Assembly (NCBI RefSeq): GCF_004022265.1
Contig: NZ_SAVB01000005.1
Span: 1 to 64,000, forward strand
Length of the DNA stretch: 64,000 nt
From: Paenirhodobacter ferrireducens
GTDB lineage: Bacteria; Pseudomonadota; Alphaproteobacteria; Rhodobacterales; Rhodobacteraceae
Reading direction: 5' to 3'
In this document: in pieces, positions 34,140 through 42,570 of the stretch
Layout: each line of letters starts with the position of its first letter
How positions within the stretch are numbered: the stretch's first letter is position 1
The notes under the pieces: model-generated
Database searches by the model: none
Told to the model about the DNA's origin: nothing
Seen by the model: only the letters and a program-made list of their open reading frames with translations
Made by a program: the position numbers and the translations under genes

Positions 34140-35865
34140 TCTGACGGCCTCTGCTGCGCGCGCAGGTTTGCGCGCGCGCCTTCCGGGCGGTGACGGTCTC
34201 GTCATCGCCCTGATTGCCCTTTACGTCCTGGGTCTTGGCCTGTGGCCGCTGGCGCGGCTGCTGCTCGAGGCCTTCGGGCCCGACGACGCCGGCCGCCCCC
34301 TTGGCCTGATCCGCGAGGCGCTTTTCAGCCGCGCGGCAAGGGCGGCGCTGGCGAACACGCTCGCCGCCTCGGCCGGATCGGTCGTCGTTTCCGTTACGCT
34401 CGGCACCGCGCTGGCGCTGGCGCTCGGGCTGATGCGGCTGCCGGGGCGGGTGGCGATGACCTTCCTCGCGCTCGCGCCGATGCTGATCCCGTCGCAGATC
34501 ATGGCGCTCGCCTGGATCGAGCTTTTCGGGTCGTCCTCGCCGATCCTTGCGCCGCTGGGCCTTGCCCCCGGGGCGGGCGCGCGCAATCCGCTTTATTCGG
34601 GCGCCGGCGTCGCCTGGCTGATGGGGATCGAGCACATGCCGCTCGTCTTTCTCGCCGTGCGCGCGGCGCTGGGCGCGGTGCCCTCGGATCTGGTCGAGGC
34701 GGCGCGGATCGCGGGCGCGGGCCCGATGCGCATCGTCGCGCGGGTGATCGCGCCGCTCTGCCTGCCGCAGATCCTGGCCGGCGCGATCCTCGCCTTCGCG
34801 GCGGCGGTCGGCAATTTCGGCGTGCCCGCACTTCTGGGCATCCCGGGCCGCTTCCCGATGCTGACGACGCTGATCTATCAGCGGCTGAATGGCTTCGGCC
34901 CGCAGGTGCTCGGTCAGGTCGCGGTGCTGGCGCTGATGCTGATCGGGCTGGCCGGGCTGGCGCTTCTGGCCCGCAGCGCGCTGATCCGCCGCCTCTCGGT
35001 GCCGGTGGCCGCGGGGCGGCCCTTCGCGGGCTTTGATCCGGGGCGCGGGCGCGGGGGGGCGCTGGCGGCGCTCTGGGCCGTGCTCGGGGTGCTGCTGATC
35101 GCGCCGATCGCGGCGCTTCTCGGCACGGCGCTGGTGCCGGCGCTTGGTATGCGGCTGACGGCCGAGACGGTGACGCTCGCGAATGTCACGCAGACCCTCG
35201 CCGATCCGGTGATCCGCCGCGCCTTTGCGAATTCGCTGGGCCTGTCGCTGAGTGCGGCGGCGCTCTCGGCGCTGGTGGCGCTGCCCTTCGCCTGGTTCGC
35301 GCAGGTCGCCCGCGAGTCGCTTCTGCGCCGGCTCGACACGCTCGCCGACGCGCCCTTCGTGGTGCCTGGAACGGTGCTGGCGCTGGCGATGATCCTCGTC
35401 TTCCTGCCGCCGCTGCCGGGGCTGGGCGTCTCGGTCTACGGCACGCCGGTGATCCTGCTTTTCGCCTATCTCGCGCGCTTCCTGCCGCTGGTGTTGCGTC
35501 CGGTGGGGGGCGTCGCGCAGGCGATGGAGCCCGCGCTCGACGAGGCGGCGCGGATCGCCGGCGCCCCCGCGCTGCGCCGCATCGCGCGGATCTTCACGCC
35601 GCTTGCGGCGCCGGCCGCCGCTGCGGGGGCGGTGCTGGTGGTGATGACCGCTTTCAACGAGCTCACGCTCTCGGCACTGTTGTGGTCGGCCGGGACCGAG
35701 ACCGTGGGGGTGATGATCTTCGCGCTGCAACAGCAGGGCAACTCGACCGGGGCGGCGGCGCTCTCGGTGCTGTCGCTCGCTCTGGTGCTGGCGCTGGCAC
35801 TTCTGACCGACCGCATCGCGCGCCGCTCGGCCCCCTGGGTGCTGCCCTGGCGCGGCGGCGTCTGA
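34132..35865 (+). CDS. Fused ABC permease (FbpB-type, two membrane domains)
   Basis: 577 residues made of two homologous permease halves, each with about six membrane spans. The cytoplasmic coupling loops are EAARIAGAGPMRIVARVIAP in the first half and EAARIAGAPALRRIARIFTP in the second, both EAA motifs that touch the ATPase. Fused permeases of this kind belong to the FbpB/AfuB group. The GTG start lies inside the end of the binding-protein gene (eight-base overlap). With the genes at 30350 and 33150 it makes a complete importer. Short GC-rich inverted repeats follow the stop codon. Confidence 0.92.
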   Translation: MADLTASAARAGLRARLPGGDGLVIALIALYVLGLGLWPLARLLLEAFGPDDAGRPLGLIREALFSRAARAALANTLAASAGSVVVSVTLGTALALALGLMRLPGRVAMTFLALAPMLIPSQIMALAWIELFGSSSPILAPLGLAPGAGARNPLYSGAGVAWLMGIEHMPLVFLAVRAALGAVPSDLVEAARIAGAGPMRIVARVIAPLCLPQILAGAILAFAAAVGNFGVPALLGIPGRFPMLTTLIYQRLNGFGPQVLGQVAVLALMLIGLAGLALLARSALIRRLSVPVAAGRPFAGFDPGRGRGGALAALWAVLGVLLIAPIAALLGTALVPALGMRLTAETVTLANVTQTLADPVIRRAFANSLGLSLSAAALSALVALPFAWFAQVARESLLRRLDTLADAPFVVPGTVLALAMILVFLPPLPGLGVSVYGTPVILLFAYLARFLPLVLRPVGGVAQAMEPALDEAARIAGAPALRRIARIFTPLAAPAAAAGAVLVVMTAFNELTLSALLWSAGTETVGVMIFALQQQGNSTGAAALSVLSLALVLALALLTDRIARRSAPWVLPWRGGV

Positions 35866-36342
35866 GCTCGGCCGCCGCCGGCCACGCCCCGGCGGCGCGT
35901 CTTTCCGCCTTGTCATTCCGCTGCGGAATGCCGCGCCGAATGCGCTGATCGCGCCGGTGCCGCGGAGCGAACCGAGTGCGCTGTGCGTCCGATATGGCCG
36001 CTTTCGAGGCCAGCGCGCGGCGGACTCGGCGGAAATGGCCGGAAATCCGGAAAACCCCTTTCTTTTAAAGCCGGCAAAGAATCGTTCTTTGCCGGCGAAA
36101 TCGCGCCCAAAGATTGGGCGCTTCGCGGAGCGCGTTCCGCCGCAATGCTCCTGTGGCCCGCCGTCGCACTGTGCAGCCCGCTGGGATTCAATGGAAATCC
36201 GAATGTTCATTCTGAAACGGAATGAGCTTTTGCGCATCGCTTGATTGTCTGCGATGCCGCTTCGTCGCCGATCTGAAGACGAGCCCGCGGCCCTGCCGCC
36301 CCGGGTGCCAGCAGAAGAACCGTCTCATCAGGGAGTGCCCCC
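35866..36342. other. 477-base intergenic region with serial hairpins
   Basis: No convincing gene. Inverted repeats in order: GCCGCCG/CGGCGGC at about 35871-35897; CATTCCG-CTG-CGGAATG at 35914-35930; a perfect 12-bp stem around GCCGGCAAAGAA at 36070-36096; and GCGCCCAA-AGA-TTGGGCGC at 36103-36121. The part after 36030 is more AT-rich than its surroundings and has three CCGGAAA copies. The last hairpin shares its core with one at 43290. The promoter of the amino-acid importer should lie near the right end, but no clear hexamers were found. Confidence 0.6.
36070..36096. repeat. Perfect 12-bp inverted repeat
   Basis: GCCGGCAAAGAA, a three-base loop (TCG) and TTCTTTGCCGGC. It would form a stable cruciform or RNA hairpin in the gap between two transporter operons. 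It lacks a T-run, so it is not a classical terminator. Confidence 0.75.
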
Positions 36343-37173
36343 GTGATCCACCCGTTCAAGACCCTCGCCGCGCTTGGCCTTGCCGCCGTGCTCGGCCTTG
36401 CCGCCCCCCTCGCCGCAACCGCCGGCTCGCCCGAAGAGGGCTGGGCGGGCGTGCAGGCCGCGGGCAAGCTGCGCTGCGGCGCCGCCGTCTTCCCGCCCTA
36501 TGTGATGCGCGACCCGGTCACCGGCGAATACAGCGGCTTCTTCGCCGATCTGTGCCGCGAGTTCGGCGAGGAAGTGCTGAACGTGCCGGTCGAATTCGTC
36601 GACACCACCTGGGACAACATCGTCGCCGGGCTGCAGGCCGGCAAATGGGACCTGTCGCTCGCGCTGAACCGCACGCCGACCCGCGCACTCGCCATAGCCT
36701 TCTCGGACCCGGCCGTGCCCTACGAGATCACGCTCCTTTACAACAAGGACAACCCGAAGATCCCGGCGGGGGCGAAGAGCCTGGCCGATCTCGACAAGGA
36801 AGACGTCACCATCGCCGTCGTCTCGGGCACCGCGATGGACAAGTCGATCTCGCCGCTGGTGAAGACCGCGAAGATCGTGCGCCTTCCGTCCTCGGACGAG
36901 GCGCGCCTGGCGGTGATGTCGCGCCGCGCCGATGTGCTGGCCGACCCGTCCGACACCAACCGGCTGTTCATCGCCGCGAACAAGGACTGGGCCGTCGATC
37001 TGGCGCCCGAACCCGCCATCGCCAAGCAGGGCATCGGCTTCGGCCTGAACGCCGGCTTCCCGGCCAAGGACATCGACGCGCTGAACATCTTCATCGAGGA
37101 GAAGGTCGCCACCGGCCACGTCGAGGCGCTGGTCGAGAAATCGGTGCAGGAGGTTCTGGCCGAGGGCCAGTGA
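36343..37173 (+). CDS. Polar amino-acid ABC transporter binding protein (family 3)
   Basis: 276 residues. GTG start at 36343 behind GGGAG. The signal peptide ends near residue 27 (AAPLAATAG). The mature protein follows the SBP_bac_3 pattern: LRCGAAVFPPYVMRDPVTGE, YSGFFADLCREF, WDNIVAGLQAGKWDLSLA and LNRTPTRALAIAFSDP for the ligand pocket. It captures a polar amino acid in the periplasm. ATPase and two permeases follow (37239-39357), giving a complete importer. The adjacent D-amino-acid dehydrogenase and ornithine-cyclodeaminase-family genes suggest a catabolic ligand. Confidence 0.92.
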   Translation: MIHPFKTLAALGLAAVLGLAAPLAATAGSPEEGWAGVQAAGKLRCGAAVFPPYVMRDPVTGEYSGFFADLCREFGEEVLNVPVEFVDTTWDNIVAGLQAGKWDLSLALNRTPTRALAIAFSDPAVPYEITLLYNKDNPKIPAGAKSLADLDKEDVTIAVVSGTAMDKSISPLVKTAKIVRLPSSDEARLAVMSRRADVLADPSDTNRLFIAANKDWAVDLAPEPAIAKQGIGFGLNAGFPAKDIDALNIFIEEKVATGHVEALVEKSVQEVLAEGQ

Positions 37174-37238
37174 GCCCCACCCAAAACCGGCGGGCGGGGG
37201 CAGACCTCCGCCCGCCCCTCTGCACGAAGGCACGGACG

Positions 37239-38000
37239 ATGGCTCAGGACAAGCTCCTCAAAATTCACAACCTGCACAAATCCTATGGTGATCTGGAAAT
37301 CTTCAAGGGCCTGACGCTCTCGATGGACCGCGGCGACCGGCTGGTCATCATCGGTCCCTCGGGCGGCGGCAAGTCGACGCTTCTGCGCATCGTCATGGGG
37401 CTCGAGGACATCGTCGGCGGCGACATCTATATGGACGGCAAGCCCTATATCCTGCGCGACGGGGCAAAGACGAAGATCGACCGCAAGTTGCAGGCGCGCG
37501 TCGGCATGGTGTTCCAGCACTACACGCTGTTCCCGCATCTCGACATCCTGCGCAACCTGACCCTTGCCCCGGTGAAGACCCGCGGCATGTCGCGCGCCGA
37601 GGCCGAGGAAAAGGCGATGGGGCTGCTGACCCGCTTCGGGCTGGATGCGAAGGCCCACGCCTATCCCTCGCAGCTGTCGGGCGGGCAGAAGCAGCGCGTC
37701 GCGATCGCCCGTGCGCTGATGCTCGATCCCGATCTGCTGCTGTTCGACGAGGTGACCTCGGCGCTCGACCCGGAACTCGTGGCCGAGGTCGAGGCGGTGA
37801 TGATGGAGCTGGCCGAGGCCGGCATGCCGATGATGATCGTCACCCATGACATGCATTTCGCCCGCAACATCGCCAGCCGCGTGGTCTTTGCCGCCGGCGG
37901 CGTGGTGGTCGAGGACGGCCCGCCCGAACAGGTGCTCGACGCCCCGCAGGTCGCCCGCACCCGCGAATTCGTCGAGCGCGTCTTCGCGAAGAAGAGGTGA
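37239..38000 (+). CDS. Polar amino-acid ABC transporter ATPase
   Basis: 253 residues. Walker A GPSGGGKSTLL at 39-49, Q-loop VFQHYTLFPHLD, signature [16 protein letters not shown], Walker B LLLFDEVTSALDPEL, and switch histidine VTHDMHFARN. It is typical of GlnQ/HisP-like ATPases, except that an extra loop (YILRDGAKTKIDRKLQA) sits before the Q-loop, as in several family members. GAAGG lies upstream of the ATG at 37239. It follows the binding protein by 65 bases and precedes the first permease by seven. Confidence 0.93.
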   Translation: MAQDKLLKIHNLHKSYGDLEIFKGLTLSMDRGDRLVIIGPSGGGKSTLLRIVMGLEDIVGGDIYMDGKPYILRDGAKTKIDRKLQARVGMVFQHYTLFPHLDILRNLTLAPVKTRGMSRAEAEEKAMGLLTRFGLDAKAHAYPSQLSGGQKQRVAIARALMLDPDLLLFDEVTSALDPELVAEVEAVMMELAEAGMPMMIVTHDMHFARNIASRVVFAAGGVVVEDGPPEQVLDAPQVARTREFVERVFAKKR

Positions 38001-38007
38001 GGGCGCG

Positions 38008-38676
38008 ATGAGCTACGATCTGCAGTTCTTCTACGTCTGGCAGAACCTCGACAAGCTCGGGCAGGGGCTTGTGGTCTCGCTCGAGCTCACGGGGCTTGCG
38101 AACCTGATCGGGCTGACGCTGGGCTTTGGCGTCGCGCTGCTTCTGCGCGCCAAAAGCGCGCTGCTGCGCGCGCCCGCCGCGGCGATGGTCGAGGTCTTTC
38201 GCTGCACCCCGGTGCTGGTGCAGGTGGTGTGGTTCTTCTACTGCGTGCCGATCCTGTTCAACCTGTTCATCGACCCGATGGTGATGGGGGTACTGGCGCT
38301 TGGGGTGAACCTTGCCGCCTTCAACGCCGAGGGCTATCGCGCCGCGATCCAGTCCGTCCCGCGCGAGCAATATGATGCCTGCGCGGCGCTTGGCCTGACC
38401 GGCTGGACCCGGATCCGGCACGTGATCCTGCCGCATGCCCTGCGCGCCGCGCTGCCGGTGCTGATGACGAATGGCATCACCATCTTCCAGCAAAGCGCGC
38501 TGGTCGCGCTCGTGGCGATTCCGGACCTGATGTATGCGGGCAAGATGCTCGCCACCGAGACCTATCGCCCGATCGAGACCTATACCGTCGTCGCCGCGAT
38601 CTATTTCGCGATCTCGGCGCCGGTCTCGCTGATCGTGCAGCGCATCGAGGCGCGGTTCGACCGCGTCCAGGCCTGA
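38008..38676 (+). CDS. Polar amino-acid ABC transporter permease 1
   Basis: 222 residues, HisM/GlnP-type, with about five membrane spans. The family motif FRCTPVLVQVVWFFYC and the cytoplasmic EAA-like loop SVPREQYDACAALGLTGW are clear. I chose the ATG at 38008 because GAGG precedes it and it gives the usual N-terminus; the frame is open upstream inside the ATPase gene. It forms a heterodimer with the next gene product, given their similar length and shared motifs. Confidence 0.93.
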   Translation: MSYDLQFFYVWQNLDKLGQGLVVSLELTGLANLIGLTLGFGVALLLRAKSALLRAPAAAMVEVFRCTPVLVQVVWFFYCVPILFNLFIDPMVMGVLALGVNLAAFNAEGYRAAIQSVPREQYDACAALGLTGWTRIRHVILPHALRAALPVLMTNGITIFQQSALVALVAIPDLMYAGKMLATETYRPIETYTVVAAIYFAISAPVSLIVQRIEARFDRVQA

Positions 38677-38688
38677 GGAGGCATTGCG

Positions 38689-39357
38689 ATGATGCATTTC
38701 GACCCCATGGTCCCGTTCAAGTACTGGGACGCGCTGCTGATCGGGCTGTGGATGAGCCTGCGGCTGACGCTGATCTGCCTGGCCCTCGGCATCGCGCTCG
38801 GCTTCCTCACCTCGCAGGCGCGGCGGTCGCGGTTCATGCCGCTGCGGGCGCTCGCCACCTTCTATGTCGAGCTGTTCCGCGGCACGCCGGTGCTGATCCA
38901 GCTGTTCTGGATCTTCTACTGCCTGCCGCTGCTTCTGGGCTTCGAGCCGGGCAACTTCGCCTCGGCGGTGGTGGCGCTGACGCTTTATGCCGGGGCGATC
39001 ACCTCGGAAACCTTCCGCGCCAGCCTGAAGTCGATCCCGCGCGAGCAATATGACACCTGCCGCGCGCTCGGCATCACCGGGATGAGCCTCGCGCTCTGGG
39101 TGGTGCTGCCGCAGGCGCTCCTGCGGGCGATCCCGACGCTTTTATCGAACGCGGTCGCACTCTTCAAGGAAAGTGCGCTGATCTCGGCGGTCGGCATGGC
39201 GGATCTGATGTTCATCGGCTCCTCGATCTCGAACCGCACCGGGCGCCCGGTCGAGATGCTGACGGCGATCGCGGTGATCTATTTCGCCGTGGCCTTCCCG
39301 CTGACCCGCATCGTCGGCCGCGTCGAGGCGCGGATCCTGCGTCGCCTTGCTGTCTGA
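38689..39357 (+). CDS. Polar amino-acid ABC transporter permease 2
   Basis: 222 residues, the same length as its partner. It has the motif FRGTPVLIQLFWIFYCLP, the EAA-like loop SIPREQYDTCRALGITGM and about five membrane spans. GAGGAGG lies upstream of the ATG at 38689, and a second ATG follows directly. It begins 12 bases after permease 1 and closes the four-gene importer operon. The LysR gene begins 70 bases later on the same strand and may be read through. Confidence 0.93.
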   Translation: MMHFDPMVPFKYWDALLIGLWMSLRLTLICLALGIALGFLTSQARRSRFMPLRALATFYVELFRGTPVLIQLFWIFYCLPLLLGFEPGNFASAVVALTLYAGAITSETFRASLKSIPREQYDTCRALGITGMSLALWVVLPQALLRAIPTLLSNAVALFKESALISAVGMADLMFIGSSISNRTGRPVEMLTAIAVIYFAVAFPLTRIVGRVEARILRRLAV

Positions 39358-39427
39358 GCGGCAGAAAATGCTTGTCTCGGCGCGGGGGGCGGGCGAAAGC
39401 AGGCGCGATCTGCTCGGAGCCCTGCTG

Positions 39428-40348
39428 ATGAAAACCCCGCGCCGTTTTCTGCCGTCGCTGTCGCTGCTGCAGGCCTTCGAGGCCGCGGCCCGGCTGCAGT
39501 CGATCACCGGCGCCGCGCAGGAGCTGTCGCTGACGCAAAGCGCCGTGTCGCGGCAGATCCGGGCGCTCGAGGAACAGCTCGGCACCTGCCTGTTCCACCG
39601 CGAGAAGCAGACGATCCGGCTGACGCTGGGCGGGGCCTCCTATGCGCGCGAGGTGCGCGAGGCATTGCAGAAGATCTCGCAGGCCTCGATGAACCTGCGT
39701 GCGAACCCGCATGGCGGCACGCTGTCGCTGGCCATCCTGCCCACCTTCGGCACGCGCTGGCTGGCGCCGCGGCTGCCGGGGTTTCTGGCGGCGAACCCGG
39801 GCATCACCATCAACCTCGTGACCCGGCTGACGCAGTTCGACTTCCGCAACGAGGCGGTCGATGCCGCGATCCATTTCGGCCGCACCGACTGGCCGGGCGC
39901 CGATTGCGTCTATCTGATGGGCGAGGACGTGGTGCCGGCCTGCGCGCCGGAGGTGCTGGAACGCTATCGCTTCGGCACGGCGGCCGATCTGCGCACGGCG
40001 CCGCTTCTGCACCTGACCTCGCGCCCCGACGCGTGGGAGCGGTATTTCCTGCGCCATGACGTCGATGCGCAGAACGTGCATGGGATGCTCTTCGACCAGT
40101 TCGCCACGGCGGCGCAGGCGGCCGCGGCGGGGCTGGGCGTGGCGCTGCTGCCAACCTTCCTCATCGACGACGAGATCGCGGCGGGGCGGCTGGTGCGCGC
40201 GCTCGATGCGCCGATGCGCTCGGAAGAGGCCTATTACCTGTGCTGGCCGCACGATCAGGACAGCTACGAGCCGCTGCAGGTGTTCTGCAAATGGCTGACG
40301 GCCGAGACCCGCGCCTTCGAGGCGGCGCGGGCCGCTGCGGCGGGCTGA
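39428..40348 (+). CDS. LysR-family regulator (GcvA-like)
   Basis: 306 residues from the ATG at 39428, which has GGAG ten bases upstream and gives the usual start MKTPRRFLPSLSLLQAFE. The helix-turn-helix is ELSLTQSAVSRQIRALEEQLG. The effector domain is of the GcvA group (LSLAILPTFGTRWLAPRLPGF and GLGVALLPTFLIDDEI). Upstream in-frame ATG/TTG starts (39368 and 39347) are possible but less likely. It lies between the amino-acid importer and the minus-strand catabolic genes, whose stop codon directly abuts its own, so it probably regulates one or both. Confidence 0.9.
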   Translation: MKTPRRFLPSLSLLQAFEAAARLQSITGAAQELSLTQSAVSRQIRALEEQLGTCLFHREKQTIRLTLGGASYAREVREALQKISQASMNLRANPHGGTLSLAILPTFGTRWLAPRLPGFLAANPGITINLVTRLTQFDFRNEAVDAAIHFGRTDWPGADCVYLMGEDVVPACAPEVLERYRFGTAADLRTAPLLHLTSRPDAWERYFLRHDVDAQNVHGMLFDQFATAAQAAAAGLGVALLPTFLIDDEIAAGRLVRALDAPMRSEEAYYLCWPHDQDSYEPLQVFCKWLTAETRAFEAARAAAAG

Positions 40349-41287
40349 TCAGCCCGCCATCCGGTCATGGGCGAGGATCGCCGCGGCCAGATCCTCGAGC
40401 CCCGAGCCCACCCCCTTGAACAGCGTGATCTCGCGCTCTGATCGGCGTGGGAACAGGTTCTCGCGGCACAGGGTGTCGAGCGTGCCCTCGATGTCGCCAA
40501 GGCCGATCGCGCCCGAGGCGAGCGGCTGCGCGATGTCGCCGCTTTCCACCCGCGCGTGATCGGTATCGAGGAAGATCCGCGCGCGGCGCATCACCGCATC
40601 GTCGGCCTCGCGCATCTCGGGGGTGAAGGAGCCGATCAGGTCGATGTGCTGACCCGGGCGCAGCCAGTCGCCGCGGATCAGCGGCGCGCGGGCGAGCGTG
40701 GCGCAGGAGATCACATCGGCGCGCCCGACGGCGGCGGCCAGATCGGTGACCGCCTGTGCCGCGATGCCGTCTGCGCGCAGCTCGGCCGCCAGTGCCTCGG
40801 CCGAGGCCGCGGTGCGGTTCCAGACCTCGACCGTCTCGATCGGCAGCGCGGCGCGATAGGCCTGCGCGAGGTTCGCGCCGACCCGGCCGGCGCCGACGAT
40901 CAGCTGGCGGCGGCTGTCGGGCCGGGCAAGGCGTTTCGCGGCCAGCGCCGAGGCCGCCGCGGTGCGTCGCGCCGTCAGCTCGCCGCCATCGAGGATCAGC
41001 GCATGCGCGCCGGTGCGCCGGTCGAACAGGATATAGCTCGAGGCGATCGCCGGCAGGCCGAGCGCGGCATTGCCCGGGTGCACGTTGACGATCTTCACCC
41101 CGCCCCAGCCCTCCGCCTGCCACGCGGGCATCAGCAGCAGCACGTCTTCAGGGCCGCCGGGGGTGGTCATCAGGTGCTGGTGGCGCAGCGGCACCTCTCC
41201 CCCGGCGCGAAAGCCGGCGTCGAGGGCCTCGATCAGCGCGTCGAAGGGCAGCGCGGCGCGGGTTTCCGCAAGGCTCAGGATCTTCAC
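40349..41287 (-). CDS. Ornithine cyclodeaminase / ketimine reductase family protein
   Basis: 312 residues. GTG start at 41287 behind AGGAG. The NAD-binding motif LIVGAGRVGANLA and the substrate region TPGGPEDVLLLMPAW and GVKIVNVHPGN mark the OCD/mu-crystallin family. Members include ornithine cyclodeaminase, alanine dehydrogenase and reductases of cyclic imines (1-pyrroline- or 1-piperideine-2-carboxylate). The gene starts ten bases after dadA-like on the same strand. A ketimine reductase acting on the cyclic imine formed when the D-amino-acid dehydrogenase oxidises a diamino acid or proline analogue is a reasonable but unproved role. Confidence 0.88.
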   Translation of the reverse strand: MKILSLAETRAALPFDALIEALDAGFRAGGEVPLRHQHLMTTPGGPEDVLLLMPAWQAEGWGGVKIVNVHPGNAALGLPAIASSYILFDRRTGAHALILDGGELTARRTAAASALAAKRLARPDSRRQLIVGAGRVGANLAQAYRAALPIETVEVWNRTAASAEALAAELRADGIAAQAVTDLAAAVGRADVISCATLARAPLIRGDWLRPGQHIDLIGSFTPEMREADDAVMRRARIFLDTDHARVESGDIAQPLASGAIGLGDIEGTLDTLCRENLFPRRSEREITLFKGVGSGLEDLAAAILAHDRMAG

Positions 41288-41297
41288 GGGCGTTCTC

Positions 41298-42560
41298 CTA
41301 TGCGGCCTCGAGCCAGCGCGCGCGGGCCGAGACGTCGCGCAGCGCCGGGGTTTCGCCGGTGAGGTGCTGGGCCAGAATCTCGCCCGCACCAAGGCTCATG
41401 GTCCAGCCGAGCTGGCCGTGTCCGGCATTGATCCAGAGGTTGGCAAAGTGCTTCACCTTGCCCAGGAAGGGCGGGCCCGCGGGGGTGGTCGGGCGCAGGC
41501 CGGTCCAGAATTCGGGCGTGTCAAGGTCGACCGCCGCGCCGAAGCTGCGCCGCACATAGTCATCGAGCAGCTTCACCCGCGCGGCCGGCAGGCTGCGGTC
41601 GCGCCCGGCGAATTCGGCAATTGCCGTCACCCGCAGCCGGTCGCCGTAATTGGCGACGGCCAGCAGCTCGGTCTCGTCGACGAAGGGCAGGCGCGGCACG
41701 CCGGCGGGGTCGGTGATCCGCCAGGTGCCGGAATAGCCCTTCACCGGATAGATCGCCGGCGCAAAGCCGAGCGGGCGGGTCAGATCAGGGGTCTCGCCCC
41801 CGGTTGCCAGCACGACCGCGCCGCAGGGCACCGGGCCGGCCGAGGTCTCGACCGCGACGATCTTGCCGTTGCGGCGGGTGAAGCCGGTGACGGCAGTGTC
41901 ATAGCGGATCTCGATGCGGCCCGTGTCGGCCAGCCAGGCGGCGGTGCGGCGGGTGAAGAGGTGACAGTCGCCGACCGAGTCGATGTGGCTGAGCAGCCCG
42001 CCCGCCAGACGGTCGCGCATCGCCGCAAGCCCCGGCTCGCGCGCGATCAGCGCCGCGGGATCCAGCGCCTCGATCTCGCCGCCGGTGCCGACCTTGGCGG
42101 CATAGCTGCGAAACTGCGCGGCATCCTGAAACAGGTAGAGCGCGCCTTCGTGCGCGGTGGCGACGGGCAGGCCCATCTCGGTCTCGGCCGCCTTCAGCAT
42201 GTCGCGGCTGAACCGCGCCAGCCGCCGCTCGCGGTCGCTGTTCACCGCATTGGCGGAGGCGGTGCAGTGGCGCAGGAAGTCGATCCCCCACCGCCACAGC
42301 GCCGGGTCGAGCAACCGGCTCACCCGCACCGCCGGTTCGCGACCGAGCAGCGCCCGGCCAAGCGCCGGGATCGCCGCGGGCTCGGCCCAGGCCTTGGCAT
42401 GGCCCACCGCCATCATCCCGGCATTCCCGCGCGAGCACAGCTCGGCCGCGCCCGGCAACCGCTCGATCAACGTGACGCGCCGCCCGCGTTTCGCCAGGGC
42501 ACGCGCCGTCATCGTGCCGATGACCCCCGCACCGATCACCACCACCCGGTCGTCTTGCAT
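41298..42560 (-). CDS. D-amino-acid dehydrogenase (DadA-like FAD oxidoreductase)
   Basis: 420 residues. The FAD-binding start VVVIGAGVIGTMTARALAKRG, the ATGG stretch and the C-terminal INAGHGQLGWTMSLGAGEIL are those of the DadA/DAO family, which oxidises D-amino acids or proline analogues to imino acids and passes electrons to the respiratory chain. LRPTTPAGPPFLG is the conserved substrate-side loop. The ATG at 42560 follows AAGGAGAG. It is the middle gene of XRE-cupin/dadA/OCD on the minus strand. Hydroxyproline-epimer dehydrogenases are related and cannot be excluded. Confidence 0.88.
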   Translation of the reverse strand: MQDDRVVVIGAGVIGTMTARALAKRGRRVTLIERLPGAAELCSRGNAGMMAVGHAKAWAEPAAIPALGRALLGREPAVRVSRLLDPALWRWGIDFLRHCTASANAVNSDRERRLARFSRDMLKAAETEMGLPVATAHEGALYLFQDAAQFRSYAAKVGTGGEIEALDPAALIAREPGLAAMRDRLAGGLLSHIDSVGDCHLFTRRTAAWLADTGRIEIRYDTAVTGFTRRNGKIVAVETSAGPVPCGAVVLATGGETPDLTRPLGFAPAIYPVKGYSGTWRITDPAGVPRLPFVDETELLAVANYGDRLRVTAIAEFAGRDRSLPAARVKLLDDYVRRSFGAAVDLDTPEFWTGLRPTTPAGPPFLGKVKHFANLWINAGHGQLGWTMSLGAGEILAQHLTGETPALRDVSARARWLEAA

Positions 42561-42570
42561 TTGTCTCTCC

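Noticed and set aside
33150-35865. Ferric-iron importer (FbpAB) reading of the binding protein and permease
   Set aside because: Family resemblance fits, but two near-consensus Pho boxes and the co-encoded phosphoesterase-like enzymes argue for a phosphorylated ligand. Iron remains a fallback.
35957-36244. Open frame of about 95 codons in the hairpin-rich gap
   Set aside because: It runs through several inverted repeats, has no ribosome-binding site and no recognisable features.
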